Below are positions 25,121 through 34,881 of a stretch of DNA of 64,000 nucleotides, piece after piece. The notes beneath the pieces were generated by a model, which searched no databases, was not told the DNA's origin, and was given only the letters and a program-made list of their open reading frames with translations. A program made the position numbers and the translations under genes. Source of the stretch: Hyphomicrobiales bacterium (GTDB lineage: Bacteria; Pseudomonadota; Alphaproteobacteria; Rhizobiales; JAJFHC01); assembly GCA_021775835.1 (NCBI GenBank), contig JAJFHC010000095.1, positions 25,375 to 89,374 on the forward strand, written 5' to 3'. Position 1 is the stretch's first letter, and each line of letters opens with the position of its first letter.

Positions 25121-27784
25121 ATGGAACTGGTCTTTCTTGCCATATTGGTTCTACTCATGGTGCTGGCACTGGGCGCGGGGTATCCGGTTGCCTTTGCCCT
25201 GCCGGGGTCCGCGATTCTGTCGATCTCACTCGCGGCACTGTGTGGATGGCTGTTTGCCGACGATTCGAGCGCCTATTTTGCCCAAGGTGGTCCGGCCCAA
25301 TGGCTAAGCGCCGGGGTGACGAATTTTCGAGGGGTCTACTGGGAAGTCGAACGTGACACGTTGATCGCGATCCCCTTGTTCGTGTTCATGGGGATCATGC
25401 TGCAGCGGTCAAAGATTGCAGAAGACCTGTTGGTCACCATGGCGCAATTGTTTGGTCCGGTACCGGGAGGCTTGGGCATTTCGGTGGTGTTTGTTGGGGC
25501 CCTGCTTGCGGCAACAACCGGGATCGTTGGGGCGACGGTGGTGGCTATGGGCCTGATTTCGCTGCCGGCCATGTTGCGCAACAATTATTCCCATTCGCTG
25601 GCGACCGGAACAATTGCCGCATCAGGAACCCTGGGGCAGATCATCCCGCCGTCGATCGTCCTGATCATTCTCGCCGACCAGTTGGCCAGCGCGGTGGACC
25701 AGGCGGGAACGGCACGAAAGGCGCTTTACAAGGCAACGACGGGTGAATTCAACATGCCGTCGGAATTCAGTGTGGTTTCGACCAGTGCCGGCGACATGTT
25801 CCTGGGGGCATTCGTCCCCGGTCTGGTCCTGGTCGGCCTTTACATGGTGTTCATCCTGATCTTCGCCTTCTTCAGACCCAAAATGGCTCCGGCCGTTTCC
25901 TTCGAAGGAAGCTATGACAGCAAATTTGCAGTGCGGGTTTTTCTGTCACTGGTACCGCCGTTGACCCTGATCTTCGTTGTCCTGGGTTCGATCATCATGG
26001 GCATTGCAACTGTCAACCAGGCCGGTGCGATTGGCGCTGTCGGCGCGATGATCATGGCGGGATACCGGCTGAAGGAGGGGCAAAAAGGCGCCTATACGCC
26101 GGCTCTCCTGGCTATCGCTTCGATGATCGCGATTGTCGTGGTGACGAGTTCCTACCCAACGAACATCAAGAACATCAAGACCACCGACGACGCCATCGGC
26201 ATCGCGCTCGCGGTTATCGCCGTGACCTTTTTTCTGATCGCCATCATCTGGAGTGGCTGGCGGGCGTACAAGATCGAAGACACCCTGCGTGGCGTGATGG
26301 TGGAAACCGCCAAGACGACGTCGCTGGTCTTTATCATTCTCCTGGGCGCGGCCATGCTGACCGCAGCTTTCCGTGCTTTCGGCGGCGAAGAACTCGTCCG
26401 TGAGTTTCTGACCACGTTGCCTGGTGGGTTCTGGGTTCAATTTGTCATTGTCATGGCGGTGATTTTCCTGCTCGGCTTCTTCCTCGACTTCATCGAAATC
26501 GCCGTGGTCGTGGTTCCCATCGTCGCTCCGATTCTGCTGATGGATCCGTCGGCAAACGTGACCGCGGTCTGGTTGGGCGTCATGATCGGGCTGAACATTC
26601 AGACGTCGTTCTTGACGCCACCTTTCGGTTTTGCCCTGTTCTACCTGCGCGGCGTGGCGCCGGCTATTGTCAAGACAATCTCCATGTACAAGGGCGTAAT
26701 CGCCTTCATCGGGCTGCAACTGGTCGCTCTCGTCATCGTGGGTGTGTTTCCCGCCCTCGTGAACTATCTGCCCAATCGGATTTCCCTGACATCGAATACG
26801 GCACCGCCGCCACTCAATCCGAAATTGCAATATTGCCTCGAGAATTATGTCGCTGAGCAGTTCACCTCAAATGGCGATGGGTTGCGGCAGGCGATTGCCG
26901 GAGCACAGAGCCTCGATATCAGCTACCTGCCCAAGAAGCTCCAGTCGTCGGTCTCAGGCAGTTTTGCAAAAGCTGATGCGACGTTCGAACTGATGGAAAA
27001 TGTCCAGAAAACCGAAGCAGCGAAATTCGAGGCGAAGCGGTCTTACGCGCCGCTACACATGGAAGTTCGTGCCCTGCAGAAGCGGATGCGCAAGCATGAT
27101 AAAGAACTTTCGGATCTTGCCGACCAAATCGATCGGCTCAAGCGTAACGGATCAGCCCGTGAAGGCCAGATCGAAGCGCTTGAAAGCCGACAGGCCCGGA
27201 TGCTTGGCGAAAAGGACGCTCTACTGGCCGAGATTCCCCGAAACTGGGACAGCGATAACAAGGCCTTCAATCTGGTGAGAAAAGAAGAAGAGAAAGCCCG
27301 CAGAAACTACCGGCGTAGCGCCGATGGCGCCTATCTGCCGATCAGTGAGCTTTTGGAAACGCTGGTTGATGCGGACGCGTTGAAGGCTCTGGAACCGGAC
27401 GTGATCGCCCTCAGCGCAACACTTGAATCACCAGACCCGAAGGCTGCCTCAAAAACCGTGAAAGAGGTCTCCCGTCGTGTCAGCGCGCTGGAAGGCACAT
27501 CCGCTCTCAAATCGGAACTGAAGAAGTTGAGCCGGGCCTTGGGTGCGAAAAAGCCGGACCTGGAGAAAGCACGCAAGGCTTACGAAAAAACCGTCACAAT
27601 GATGGCGAACGATGTTGCCTGGCGAAGCAAGGGGGCCTCCGAATTGTTGCCGGGCTTGCGTCAGTACGAATCGTCCATCCGCGGTACGATCGGTTTGAGG
27701 CAGCTGCCACGTATTCCCCGCGAACAGGCACTCTACGTGGCAGGTTGCAATTCTCAACATCGCGACATTTCCATGAGCTTCTGA
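25121..27784 (+). CDS. TRAP transporter large permease (DctM) with long C-terminal helical extension
   Basis: The 887-residue protein starts with a DctM/SiaM membrane domain (about 1-550, many helices). Typical segments are VYWEVERDTLIAIPLFVFMG, GATVVAMGLISLPAMLRNNY, ASGTLGQIIPPSIVLIILAD and LGVMIGLNIQTSFLTPPFGF. It also has an internal insert near 330-390 compared with the usual 430-residue DctM. After the last helix come about 330 soluble residues, strongly charged, with a likely coiled coil (about 640-740, including RALQKRMRKHDKELSDLADQ). The function of this tail is unknown. It should face one side of the membrane as a docking or regulatory arm. Confidence 0.9.
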   Translation: MELVFLAILVLLMVLALGAGYPVAFALPGSAILSISLAALCGWLFADDSSAYFAQGGPAQWLSAGVTNFRGVYWEVERDTLIAIPLFVFMGIMLQRSKIAEDLLVTMAQLFGPVPGGLGISVVFVGALLAATTGIVGATVVAMGLISLPAMLRNNYSHSLATGTIAASGTLGQIIPPSIVLIILADQLASAVDQAGTARKALYKATTGEFNMPSEFSVVSTSAGDMFLGAFVPGLVLVGLYMVFILIFAFFRPKMAPAVSFEGSYDSKFAVRVFLSLVPPLTLIFVVLGSIIMGIATVNQAGAIGAVGAMIMAGYRLKEGQKGAYTPALLAIASMIAIVVVTSSYPTNIKNIKTTDDAIGIALAVIAVTFFLIAIIWSGWRAYKIEDTLRGVMVETAKTTSLVFIILLGAAMLTAAFRAFGGEELVREFLTTLPGGFWVQFVIVMAVIFLLGFFLDFIEIAVVVVPIVAPILLMDPSANVTAVWLGVMIGLNIQTSFLTPPFGFALFYLRGVAPAIVKTISMYKGVIAFIGLQLVALVIVGVFPALVNYLPNRISLTSNTAPPPLNPKLQYCLENYVAEQFTSNGDGLRQAIAGAQSLDISYLPKKLQSSVSGSFAKADATFELMENVQKTEAAKFEAKRSYAPLHMEVRALQKRMRKHDKELSDLADQIDRLKRNGSAREGQIEALESRQARMLGEKDALLAEIPRNWDSDNKAFNLVRKEEEKARRNYRRSADGAYLPISELLETLVDADALKALEPDVIALSATLESPDPKAASKTVKEVSRRVSALEGTSALKSELKKLSRALGAKKPDLEKARKAYEKTVTMMANDVAWRSKGASELLPGLRQYESSIRGTIGLRQLPRIPREQALYVAGCNSQHRDISMSF

Positions 27785-27922
27785 GGGCGTTGGGCAGCGA
27801 TCGAGGACGCTTGGCGGATTTTTTCGAAGCGTGGATAGGTACTTTGTGGCGGAACTTCCAGGTCGAACAAGATCCGCGACTGTGGTGAAATACAGTAATT
27901 CTGTTCCGGGAGTGACTTTGGG

Positions 27923-28699
27923 ATGAAGGCTGCAGACTTGTTTGATCTGACAGGCAAAACGGCGCTGGTCACCGGGGCTTCGAGCGGTCTCGGATGGCGG
28001 TTTGCCCAGACGCTCGCCGCCCATGGTGCAAAGGTAGGCCTCGCCGCTCGAAGCGTCGATCGACTGGAAATCCTGAAATCGGAAATTGAGGCAGCCGGCG
28101 GTCAGGCGGTTTCCGTTTCGCTGGATGTGGCGGCAGAAAACCAGATCCCAGAAGCTTTTGATGCGGTTGAACAGCACTTTGGTCCGGTTTCCATTCTCGT
28201 CAACAATGCCGGCATGGCGGTCAGCAAGAAAGCGCTCGAGATGACGCGCGAGGACTGGCGTCGTCAGATGGATGTGAACCTCGACGGCGTCTGGTACACC
28301 GCCCAGGAAGCCGCCAAGCGGATGGTCGCCGCAGAGGTTGGCGGCAGTATCATCAACATCGCATCATTGTTGGCGTTGAGGGTGGCAGCGGGACTGAGCG
28401 CATACGCCGTGTCGAAAGCTGCCGTCAAGCAGCTGACCGAAGCCCTTGCACTGGAGTGGGCGCGCCACGGCATCCGGGTCAATGCGATCGCCCCGGGATA
28501 TGTTCTCACAGAGATCAACCGTAATTTTTTCGAGTCCGGTGCCGGCGATGCAATGATTAAATCGATACCGCAACGCCGGATTGCGGAGCCTCATGAGCTT
28601 GATGGCACTCTGCTCTTGCTGGCGTCTCAAGCTTCCGGATTCATGACCGGCAGCACGATAACAATCGACGGCGGTCAGGGGCTTACCCTGGGTGGATAG
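27923..28699 (+). CDS. SDR-family oxidoreductase (FabG-like)
   Basis: This 258-residue classical SDR has TGASSGLGWRFAQTL for the cofactor, NNAGMAV, an active site with Ser in INIASLLAL and Tyr-Lys in YAVSKAAVKQL, then NAIAPGYVLTEIN and the C-terminal TITIDGGQGLTL. It resembles gluconate 5-dehydrogenase and 3-hydroxyacyl dehydrogenase relatives. It follows the TRAP operon after 138 bp and precedes the methyltransferase gene by 79 bp on the same strand, so it probably acts on the imported compound or its CoA derivative. Confidence 0.9.
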   Translation: MKAADLFDLTGKTALVTGASSGLGWRFAQTLAAHGAKVGLAARSVDRLEILKSEIEAAGGQAVSVSLDVAAENQIPEAFDAVEQHFGPVSILVNNAGMAVSKKALEMTREDWRRQMDVNLDGVWYTAQEAAKRMVAAEVGGSIINIASLLALRVAAGLSAYAVSKAAVKQLTEALALEWARHGIRVNAIAPGYVLTEINRNFFESGAGDAMIKSIPQRRIAEPHELDGTLLLLASQASGFMTGSTITIDGGQGLTLGG

Positions 28700-28778
28700 C
28701 CGGATTCGAGTGTTGTTCCGCTTTTCCCAGCGGTTAATATGTTTCACCGGATTTTAGCGAAATAAAGGGTGTGCGGAA

Positions 28779-29912
28779 ATGTCTGACGTTCAAGTGACCT
28801 CAACTGGGGCATCGGTCGCCATGAAGGGTGGCGGCTACTACAGCGAGAGAACACGCGGTGCCAAAGACGTCATCGACAAAGCGTCAGGCATGCTGCTTGA
28901 AGCGGTTGCGGCAATACCGGAACCGCGCGATGGCGATCCAGTGCGACTTGCGGATTTCGGGGCAGCCGACGGCGGCACGTCCAAGGAGACCATCCGCAAC
29001 ACGATAGCGGCCATCCGCTCCCGCTTTCCCGACCGTCAGATTTCGGTGACCTATACGGATCTGCCCAGCAATGACTACTCCGTTTTGTTCAAGAACATGC
29101 TGGGGCTGACGGATGACCGGGAGAACAATTATCTGAGCGAGTTCGACGGTGTTTTCGTCAATGCCTGCGGTATCGGGTTTCACAGCCAGCTTCTGCCCGA
29201 CGCAAGCCTTGATCTGGGGTTCTCCGCCACGGCCATGCACTATGTGAGCGAAAAACCCTGCGAGATAGAAAACCATGTCCATATGGTTGGCGCGAAGGGT
29301 GCCACACTGGATGCGTTTACCCGGCGTGCGGCCGATGACTGGAACAACATCCTGCTGGCCAGGGCGAAGGAACTCCGCCCCGGAGGGCGGCTGGTGTTCA
29401 TGAACTTCGGCAAGGACGAAGAAGGCCGCAATTTGGGAAACACCGGCGGCGTCAACATGTTCGACACGTTCGATCTTCACTGGCGTGCAATGGTGACGGA
29501 CGGGCTGATCAACGACCGGGAGTACCTGAACGCAAGCTTCCCGCAGTTCTACCGGACCAAGGAAGAGTTCAGTGCGCCCTTGCTGGATGAATCAAGCGAC
29601 GTTTACCGGGCTGGGTTGCGGTTGATATCGGCGCGAACCGGGGTTGTCGAATGCCCATACCGGTCCGCGTTCCTGGCCTCGAATGGAGCCATGAGTTCAC
29701 GGGAATTTGCCGTGTCCTATGTTCCCACGCTGCGGTCGTGGAGCGAAACGGTTTTTGCCACCGCCCTCGATAAGTCGCGCCCGGCAGATGAGAGAGCCAA
29801 CCTCGTGGATCAGTTCTACCAGCGTTACGAGAACATGGTTGCGAAAGACCCTGATGGCCACGCCATGGATTATGTCCATTGTTACATTGCCATCGAGAAG
29901 ACGTCACCCTAG
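28779..29912 (+). CDS. SABATH-type SAM-dependent carboxyl methyltransferase homologue
   Basis: This 377-residue protein resembles the plant salicylate/jasmonate/gibberellin carboxyl methyltransferase family (PF03492). Evidence is the N-terminal MKGGGYYSERTRGAKDVI, corresponding to the plant MxGGxGxxSY start, VRLADFGAADGGTSKETI as the SAM-binding motif, VTYTDLPSNDYSVLFKNM, and LDLGFSATAMHYVSEKP, matching the plant SSxxLHWLS region. Members make methyl esters of small carboxylic acids. Bacterial members are little studied. It lies between an SDR and an acyl-CoA dehydrogenase gene. Which acid is methylated is unknown. Confidence 0.85.
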   Translation: MSDVQVTSTGASVAMKGGGYYSERTRGAKDVIDKASGMLLEAVAAIPEPRDGDPVRLADFGAADGGTSKETIRNTIAAIRSRFPDRQISVTYTDLPSNDYSVLFKNMLGLTDDRENNYLSEFDGVFVNACGIGFHSQLLPDASLDLGFSATAMHYVSEKPCEIENHVHMVGAKGATLDAFTRRAADDWNNILLARAKELRPGGRLVFMNFGKDEEGRNLGNTGGVNMFDTFDLHWRAMVTDGLINDREYLNASFPQFYRTKEEFSAPLLDESSDVYRAGLRLISARTGVVECPYRSAFLASNGAMSSREFAVSYVPTLRSWSETVFATALDKSRPADERANLVDQFYQRYENMVAKDPDGHAMDYVHCYIAIEKTSP

Positions 29913-29963
29913 GACACCTGCTTAGCAGCCTAGCCCTCCAACCCGAAAGAACAGCGGCTTCAT

Positions 29964-31163
29964 ATGGACTTTACTCTCCCCCCGGAAATCGAGGCCCTGC
30001 GCCTCAAGGTGCGTGAATTTGTGGCTGAGGAAGTGGTGCCTCTGGAAGCCGACCCCGACAATTACAACGAATATGACAATATTCGCATGGACCTGCTGGA
30101 GACCATGCGGGCCAAGGCGCGGGCTGCTGGATTGTGGGCGCCGCAGATGCCGAAGGAACGAGGAGGTCTAGGGCTGCCTGTCATGGGCTGGGCTGCCTTT
30201 TATGAAGAGGCCGGCCGGTCAATCTTCGGACCGGTTTGCCTCAACTGCCAGGCGCCGGATGACGGCAACATGAGCGTCCTGAACAAGATCGGGACCGATG
30301 TCCAGAAGGATCGCTGGCTGCAGCCGATTATTGATGGGCAGGTTCGGTCTTCGTTCGTGATGACCGAACCGCACCCCGGCGGTGGATCAGATCCGTCCAT
30401 GATGCTGACCAAGGCCGAGAAAAATGGCGATCGCTGGGTCGTCAATGGCCGCAAGTGGTATATTTCCGGTGCCGCCGTGGCAAAACACTTCATTCTCATG
30501 GCCCGGACTTCCGATGATCCCCGGCGCGGCCTTTCGGCGTTTCTGTTCGATCGCGACCAGCCTGGATGGCGGATCGTCAGACGGATCGGCAACATGGGAC
30601 CCGACGAACATGGCGGCGTCTGTGAGCTTGATTTCGACGGGCTCGAGATCGACGACGAAAACCGCCTCATGGAAGTTGGAGACGGTCTGAAGTTAACCCA
30701 GATCAGGTTGGGACCTGCCCGGTTGACCCATTGCATGCGTTGGCTTGGTCAGGCGAAGCGCTGCATGGAAATTGCGGCGGCCTACACCAGTGAGCGTGAA
30801 GGCTTCGGTGTGCGTCTTGCAGATCGGGAATCCGTTCAGACGGCCATGGGCGGTCTCGCCCACGACATACAGGTCGGGCGTTTGCTGGTGATGCACGCGG
30901 CCTGGAAACTCGACCAGGGCGACTTTGCCCGCAAGGAAGTCTCCATGGCCAAAGTTCACGTGGCCGATACACTCAACAAGGCCGCGGACACCTGCATCCA
31001 GCTTTGTGGCGCAAAAGGATATTCCCGCGACACGGTTCTCGAGTGGATCTACCGTTATGCCCGCTGTGCAAAAATTGTCGATGGTGCATCGGAAGTGCAC
31101 AAGATGGTGCTTTCTCGGTTTTACACAAAGGAAAGCAACGACTTCTGGAACTGGGGTGTGTGA
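29964..31163 (+). CDS. Acyl-CoA dehydrogenase (ACAD10/11-like)
   Basis: This 399-residue FAD enzyme introduces a double bond in an acyl-CoA. Visible motifs are SSFVMTEPHPGGGSDPSMM for flavin and substrate, WVVNGRKWYISGAA, and a C-terminal AKIVDGASEVHKMVLSRF. In most acyl-CoA dehydrogenases the last region reads YEGTSE, with a catalytic Glu. Here Asp stands at that place, as in the ADGPDEVH form of ACAD10/11-type enzymes. That group acts on 4-hydroxy or branched acyl-CoAs in some organisms. The gene lies 51 bp after the methyltransferase and 148 bp before the oxidoreductase gene. Confidence 0.92.
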   Translation: MDFTLPPEIEALRLKVREFVAEEVVPLEADPDNYNEYDNIRMDLLETMRAKARAAGLWAPQMPKERGGLGLPVMGWAAFYEEAGRSIFGPVCLNCQAPDDGNMSVLNKIGTDVQKDRWLQPIIDGQVRSSFVMTEPHPGGGSDPSMMLTKAEKNGDRWVVNGRKWYISGAAVAKHFILMARTSDDPRRGLSAFLFDRDQPGWRIVRRIGNMGPDEHGGVCELDFDGLEIDDENRLMEVGDGLKLTQIRLGPARLTHCMRWLGQAKRCMEIAAAYTSEREGFGVRLADRESVQTAMGGLAHDIQVGRLLVMHAAWKLDQGDFARKEVSMAKVHVADTLNKAADTCIQLCGAKGYSRDTVLEWIYRYARCAKIVDGASEVHKMVLSRFYTKESNDFWNWGV

Positions 31164-31311
31164 GTGATATGCTCGTGCACAGATTCGCGGGCAATGGTGA
31201 ATTGACAGGATGCCAAAAACAATGTCAGTAATGCTTACCTAAAATTGACTGCAGCGCCTGGCAACCAATATAAGACCAATAGGCAGCCGCCGACTTACGG
31301 GATGAAATGTC

Positions 31312-34300
31312 ATGACATTTGCTAAGGTCAGCCTCGACGACAAGTATGATCTCGGTAAGGACCGGATATTCGTCAATGGTACCCAGGCCATTGTGCGCCT
31401 GACCATGATGCAGAAAGAACGCGATCGCCAGGCCGGCGACAATACTGCCGGCTATGTCACGGGTTACCGGGGTTCGCCTCTGGGTGGGCTGGATCAGCAG
31501 TTCGGGCGGATGTCTAAGCAACTCGCTGAATACGATGTGAAATTTCAACCGGGGCTTAACGAAGACATTGCAGCGACGGCCATCTGGGGGTCGCAGCAAT
31601 CGACCATGCGCGGTGAAGGGGCCTATGACGGTGTCTTCGGGATCTGGTACGGCAAAGGCCCTGGTGTCGACCGCAGCGGCGATGTCCTGCGGCACGCGAA
31701 TTTTGCAGGCACGTCGGCAAAAGGCGGCGTCATCGCCCTGATGGGTGACGACCATACTTGCGAATCGTCCACGACGGCCCATCAGAGCGAATTTGCCATG
31801 CTCGACGCCATGATCCCGGTTCTCAATCCAGCCGGCGTTCAGGAACTGCTCGACTACGGTATTCTGGGATTTGCCCTGTCGCGCTATTCCGGCTGCTGGA
31901 TCGGCATGAAATGCGTCAAGGACACGATCGAATCCACCACCGTCGTCGATGGTTCGCTTGATCGGGTGAAGATTGTCGAACCTGAGGATTTCGAGAAACC
32001 GGCGGACGGTCTCAATATCCGGCCCTTCGACACGCCACTGGGTGCCGAAGCCAGGCTGCATGACTACAAGCGGTTTGCAGCCGTTGCTTTTGCCCGGGCG
32101 AACAAGATTGACAAGACTATCATGAACGGTGGCCCGGAGCCGCGCATCGGAATCGTGTCTGCCGGCAAGAGCTATCTCGATGTGCGTCAGGCCCTGGATG
32201 ATCTGGGCATCGACGAGGTGGCTGCATCTAAATTAGGACTGCGCCTCTACAAGGTCGGCATGACATGGCCGCTCGAACCGGAAGGCATTGCGAAATTTGC
32301 CGAAGGCCTCGACCTGATCATCGTGGTTGAGGAAAAACGCTCGCTGATTGAAACGCAGATCCGTGAGCAACTCTATGGCAAACCGACTGCGCCGGCGATC
32401 GTTGGCAAGAAAGATGAGAACGACGATACGCTTTTCCAGGCGAAGGCAGCCTTGAACCCAAATCAGGTCGGTGTTGCGATTGCCGAACGGATTCTTGCTC
32501 GCCACGACGATCCGGCCCTTCGCCAGAAGTTGAATGATATGGCTGCCGGAACCGGCCAGGCGCGCAATCTGCCAGATGCCGCGGAAAGGAAACCGTACTT
32601 CTGTGCAGGGTGTCCGCACAATACATCGACCGTGGTGCCGGAGGGCGGACGAGCCTATGCCGGGATCGGCTGCCACTGGATGGCGCAACTGGTGCCGAAC
32701 CGGTCGACCGAGGGCTATACGCAAATGGGCGGCGAAGGTGCCAACTGGATCGGGGAGGCGCCGTTTTCAAAACGCAAGCACGTCTTCCAGAATCTGGGCG
32801 ATGGTACCTACAATCACTCCGGCATTCTTGCTATCCGGGCAGCCGTCGCGTCGGGCGTGACGATGACCTACAAGATTCTCTACAACGACGCGGTGGCGAT
32901 GACCGGCGGTCAGGCTCACGAAGGTGGTCTCACGGTTCCCGATATCGCCCGACAGGTCGCCGCTGAAGGCGTACAGCGGGTTGCAGTCGTAACTGACGAA
33001 CCAGAGAAGTATCCGGCCGATGTGGGATTCCCGTTCGCAACGGAAGTTGCCCATCGTGACGACCTGGACCGAATTCAACGAGAACTGCAGACTGCCGAAG
33101 GCGTGTCGGTCATGATCTATGACCAGACCTGTGCCGCAGAGAAACGACGCCGCCGCAAGCGCGGCAAGTTCCCCGATCCCGCAAAACGGATCGTCATCAA
33201 CGAACTCGTCTGTGAAGGCTGTGGCGACTGTGGCGAGAAGTCCAATTGCGTGGCAATTACGCCGGCCGAAACCGAGTTTGGTCGCAAGCGACAGATCGAT
33301 CAGTCAGCCTGCAACAAGGACTATTCCTGTCTCAAGGGGTTTTGCCCGAGTTTTGTCACGGTGAAGGGTGGCGAGCTTCGCAAGGGTGTACCCTCGCTGC
33401 GCAGCAAGCCCGGTGAACCGGCCGTGTTCGAAGTGCTGCCGGATCCGGTCCTGCCGTCTCTCGACAAGCCTTACAACATTGTCATCACTGGCATCGGGGG
33501 CACCGGTGTGGTGACCATCGGCGCTCTGGTGGGCATGGCGGCACACCTGGAGAACAAGGGCTGCGGGATCATCGACATGGCGGGCCTTGCGCAGAAGGGA
33601 GGCTCGGTCGTCGCCCATCTCAAGGTCGCTCAGAAGCCGGATGACATTTCAACGATTCGCGTGGCTGGTGGCAGTTCCGATCTGGTTCTGGGATGCGACA
33701 TGATCGTTGCGGCTTCCGAGAAAGTCTTGGAAACCGTCAAGAAGGGGCGTGGCCGGATCGTGGTCAACAGCCAGGAAACCATGCCTGCCGACTTTACCCA
33801 GGATGCCGACTACGTTCTGCCGTCGAAAGCCCTTCATCTGGCGATCGAGGCACGGGCAGGGGCGGAAAACGTTCACACAGTTGCGGCCACCCGGATTGCC
33901 ACGGCCCTGACCGGCAATTCAATCGCCACGAACCTGTTCATGCTGGGATTTGCCTACCAGAAGGGCCTAGTGCCGGTATCGGCCGATGCGCTTGAGCAGG
34001 CGATCGAGTTGAACGGCGTTTCTGTGGAAATGAACCAGCGGGCTTTTGTCTGGGGACGACGTGCCGCGCACGACCTGAACCGCGTCGAAGCGCTGATCAT
34101 TCCGGATGTCGACAAGAACGATATTCACAACACGTCCAACGATCTGGGCGAAGTGATTGCCCGCCGAATGGACTACCTGGCGGACTATCAGAGCACGGCC
34201 TACGCCATGCGCTACAAGACATTGATCGATCAGGTGCGCGATACCGAGCGTGATCGCACGCCAGGCAAATCCGAGCTTTCGGACGCCGTTGCGCGCTACT

Positions 34301-34800
34301 TCTTCAAGCTGATGTCCTACAAGGACGAGTATGAAGTAGCCCGGCTGCACAGCGATGGCCGGCTTGCGCGCCAGGTTGCCGAACAGTTCACGGGAAACTA
34401 CACGCTGGAGTTCAATCTGGCACCGCCCCTGTTCGCCCGGCGCAACGCTGATACCGGCTTACCCATGAAGACCACGTTTGGCCCGTGGATGATGAAAGCT
34501 TTCGGCACCCTTGCCGGTATGAAGTTCCTGCGCGGCACACCGTTCGATCCGTTCGGGTTTTCACGGGAGCGTCGAACCGAGCGCCGGCTCGTCAAGGATT
34601 ATGAAAAGACGGTGCTCATGCTGCTTGAAACACTCAGCCGGGACAATCACTCGGTCGCAGTCGATATTGCCCTCATCCCCGAACAAATCAGAGGGTACGG
34701 GTACGTCAAGGAACGGCATCTTGCCGAAGCCAAGGCCCGTGAAGAAGAACTTCTGGCGGCGTATCGGGCCGGTGTTCGTGAGCAAAGGGCCGTCGCATGA
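31312..34800 (+). CDS. Fused indolepyruvate-type 2-oxoacid:ferredoxin oxidoreductase
   Basis: This 1162-residue single-chain enzyme oxidatively decarboxylates aryl- or branched 2-oxo acids to acyl-CoA, reducing ferredoxin. Order: pyrimidine-binding domain (GYVTGYRGSPLGGLDQQF), TPP-binding domain (CAGCPHNTSTVVPEGG, then NLGDGTYNHSG near 496), a 4Fe-4S motif CEGCGDCGEKSNC from C634 with further cysteines CLKGFCPSF, and the gamma-like domain GIGGTGVVTIGALVGMAA. This is the large fused form of IorA plus IorB common in alphaproteobacteria. It would link 2-oxo acid uptake to the acyl-CoA dehydrogenase next door. Confidence 0.94.
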   Translation: MTFAKVSLDDKYDLGKDRIFVNGTQAIVRLTMMQKERDRQAGDNTAGYVTGYRGSPLGGLDQQFGRMSKQLAEYDVKFQPGLNEDIAATAIWGSQQSTMRGEGAYDGVFGIWYGKGPGVDRSGDVLRHANFAGTSAKGGVIALMGDDHTCESSTTAHQSEFAMLDAMIPVLNPAGVQELLDYGILGFALSRYSGCWIGMKCVKDTIESTTVVDGSLDRVKIVEPEDFEKPADGLNIRPFDTPLGAEARLHDYKRFAAVAFARANKIDKTIMNGGPEPRIGIVSAGKSYLDVRQALDDLGIDEVAASKLGLRLYKVGMTWPLEPEGIAKFAEGLDLIIVVEEKRSLIETQIREQLYGKPTAPAIVGKKDENDDTLFQAKAALNPNQVGVAIAERILARHDDPALRQKLNDMAAGTGQARNLPDAAERKPYFCAGCPHNTSTVVPEGGRAYAGIGCHWMAQLVPNRSTEGYTQMGGEGANWIGEAPFSKRKHVFQNLGDGTYNHSGILAIRAAVASGVTMTYKILYNDAVAMTGGQAHEGGLTVPDIARQVAAEGVQRVAVVTDEPEKYPADVGFPFATEVAHRDDLDRIQRELQTAEGVSVMIYDQTCAAEKRRRRKRGKFPDPAKRIVINELVCEGCGDCGEKSNCVAITPAETEFGRKRQIDQSACNKDYSCLKGFCPSFVTVKGGELRKGVPSLRSKPGEPAVFEVLPDPVLPSLDKPYNIVITGIGGTGVVTIGALVGMAAHLENKGCGIIDMAGLAQKGGSVVAHLKVAQKPDDISTIRVAGGSSDLVLGCDMIVAASEKVLETVKKGRGRIVVNSQETMPADFTQDADYVLPSKALHLAIEARAGAENVHTVAATRIATALTGNSIATNLFMLGFAYQKGLVPVSADALEQAIELNGVSVEMNQRAFVWGRRAAHDLNRVEALIIPDVDKNDIHNTSNDLGEVIARRMDYLADYQSTAYAMRYKTLIDQVRDTERDRTPGKSELSDAVARYFFKLMSYKDEYEVARLHSDGRLARQVAEQFTGNYTLEFNLAPPLFARRNADTGLPMKTTFGPWMMKAFGTLAGMKFLRGTPFDPFGFSRERRTERRLVKDYEKTVLMLLETLSRDNHSVAVDIALIPEQIRGYGYVKERHLAEAKAREEELLAAYRAGVREQRAVA

Positions 34801-34881
34801 TGTGGTGGTCCAAGCGCCGCCATTCTGTGTATTGACGTTCAACCATCCAGGCGTTCAGGTTGCCTCGGATCCGGACAATGC

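Noticed and set aside
29964..31163. Loss of the catalytic Glu in the acyl-CoA dehydrogenase
   Set aside because: The Asp in VDGASEVH is shared with the ACAD10/11-type family, so it is a subfamily feature and not a defect.
32233..32724. Antisense open frames inside the fused oxidoreductase gene
   Set aside because: Shadow frames of a well-supported gene.
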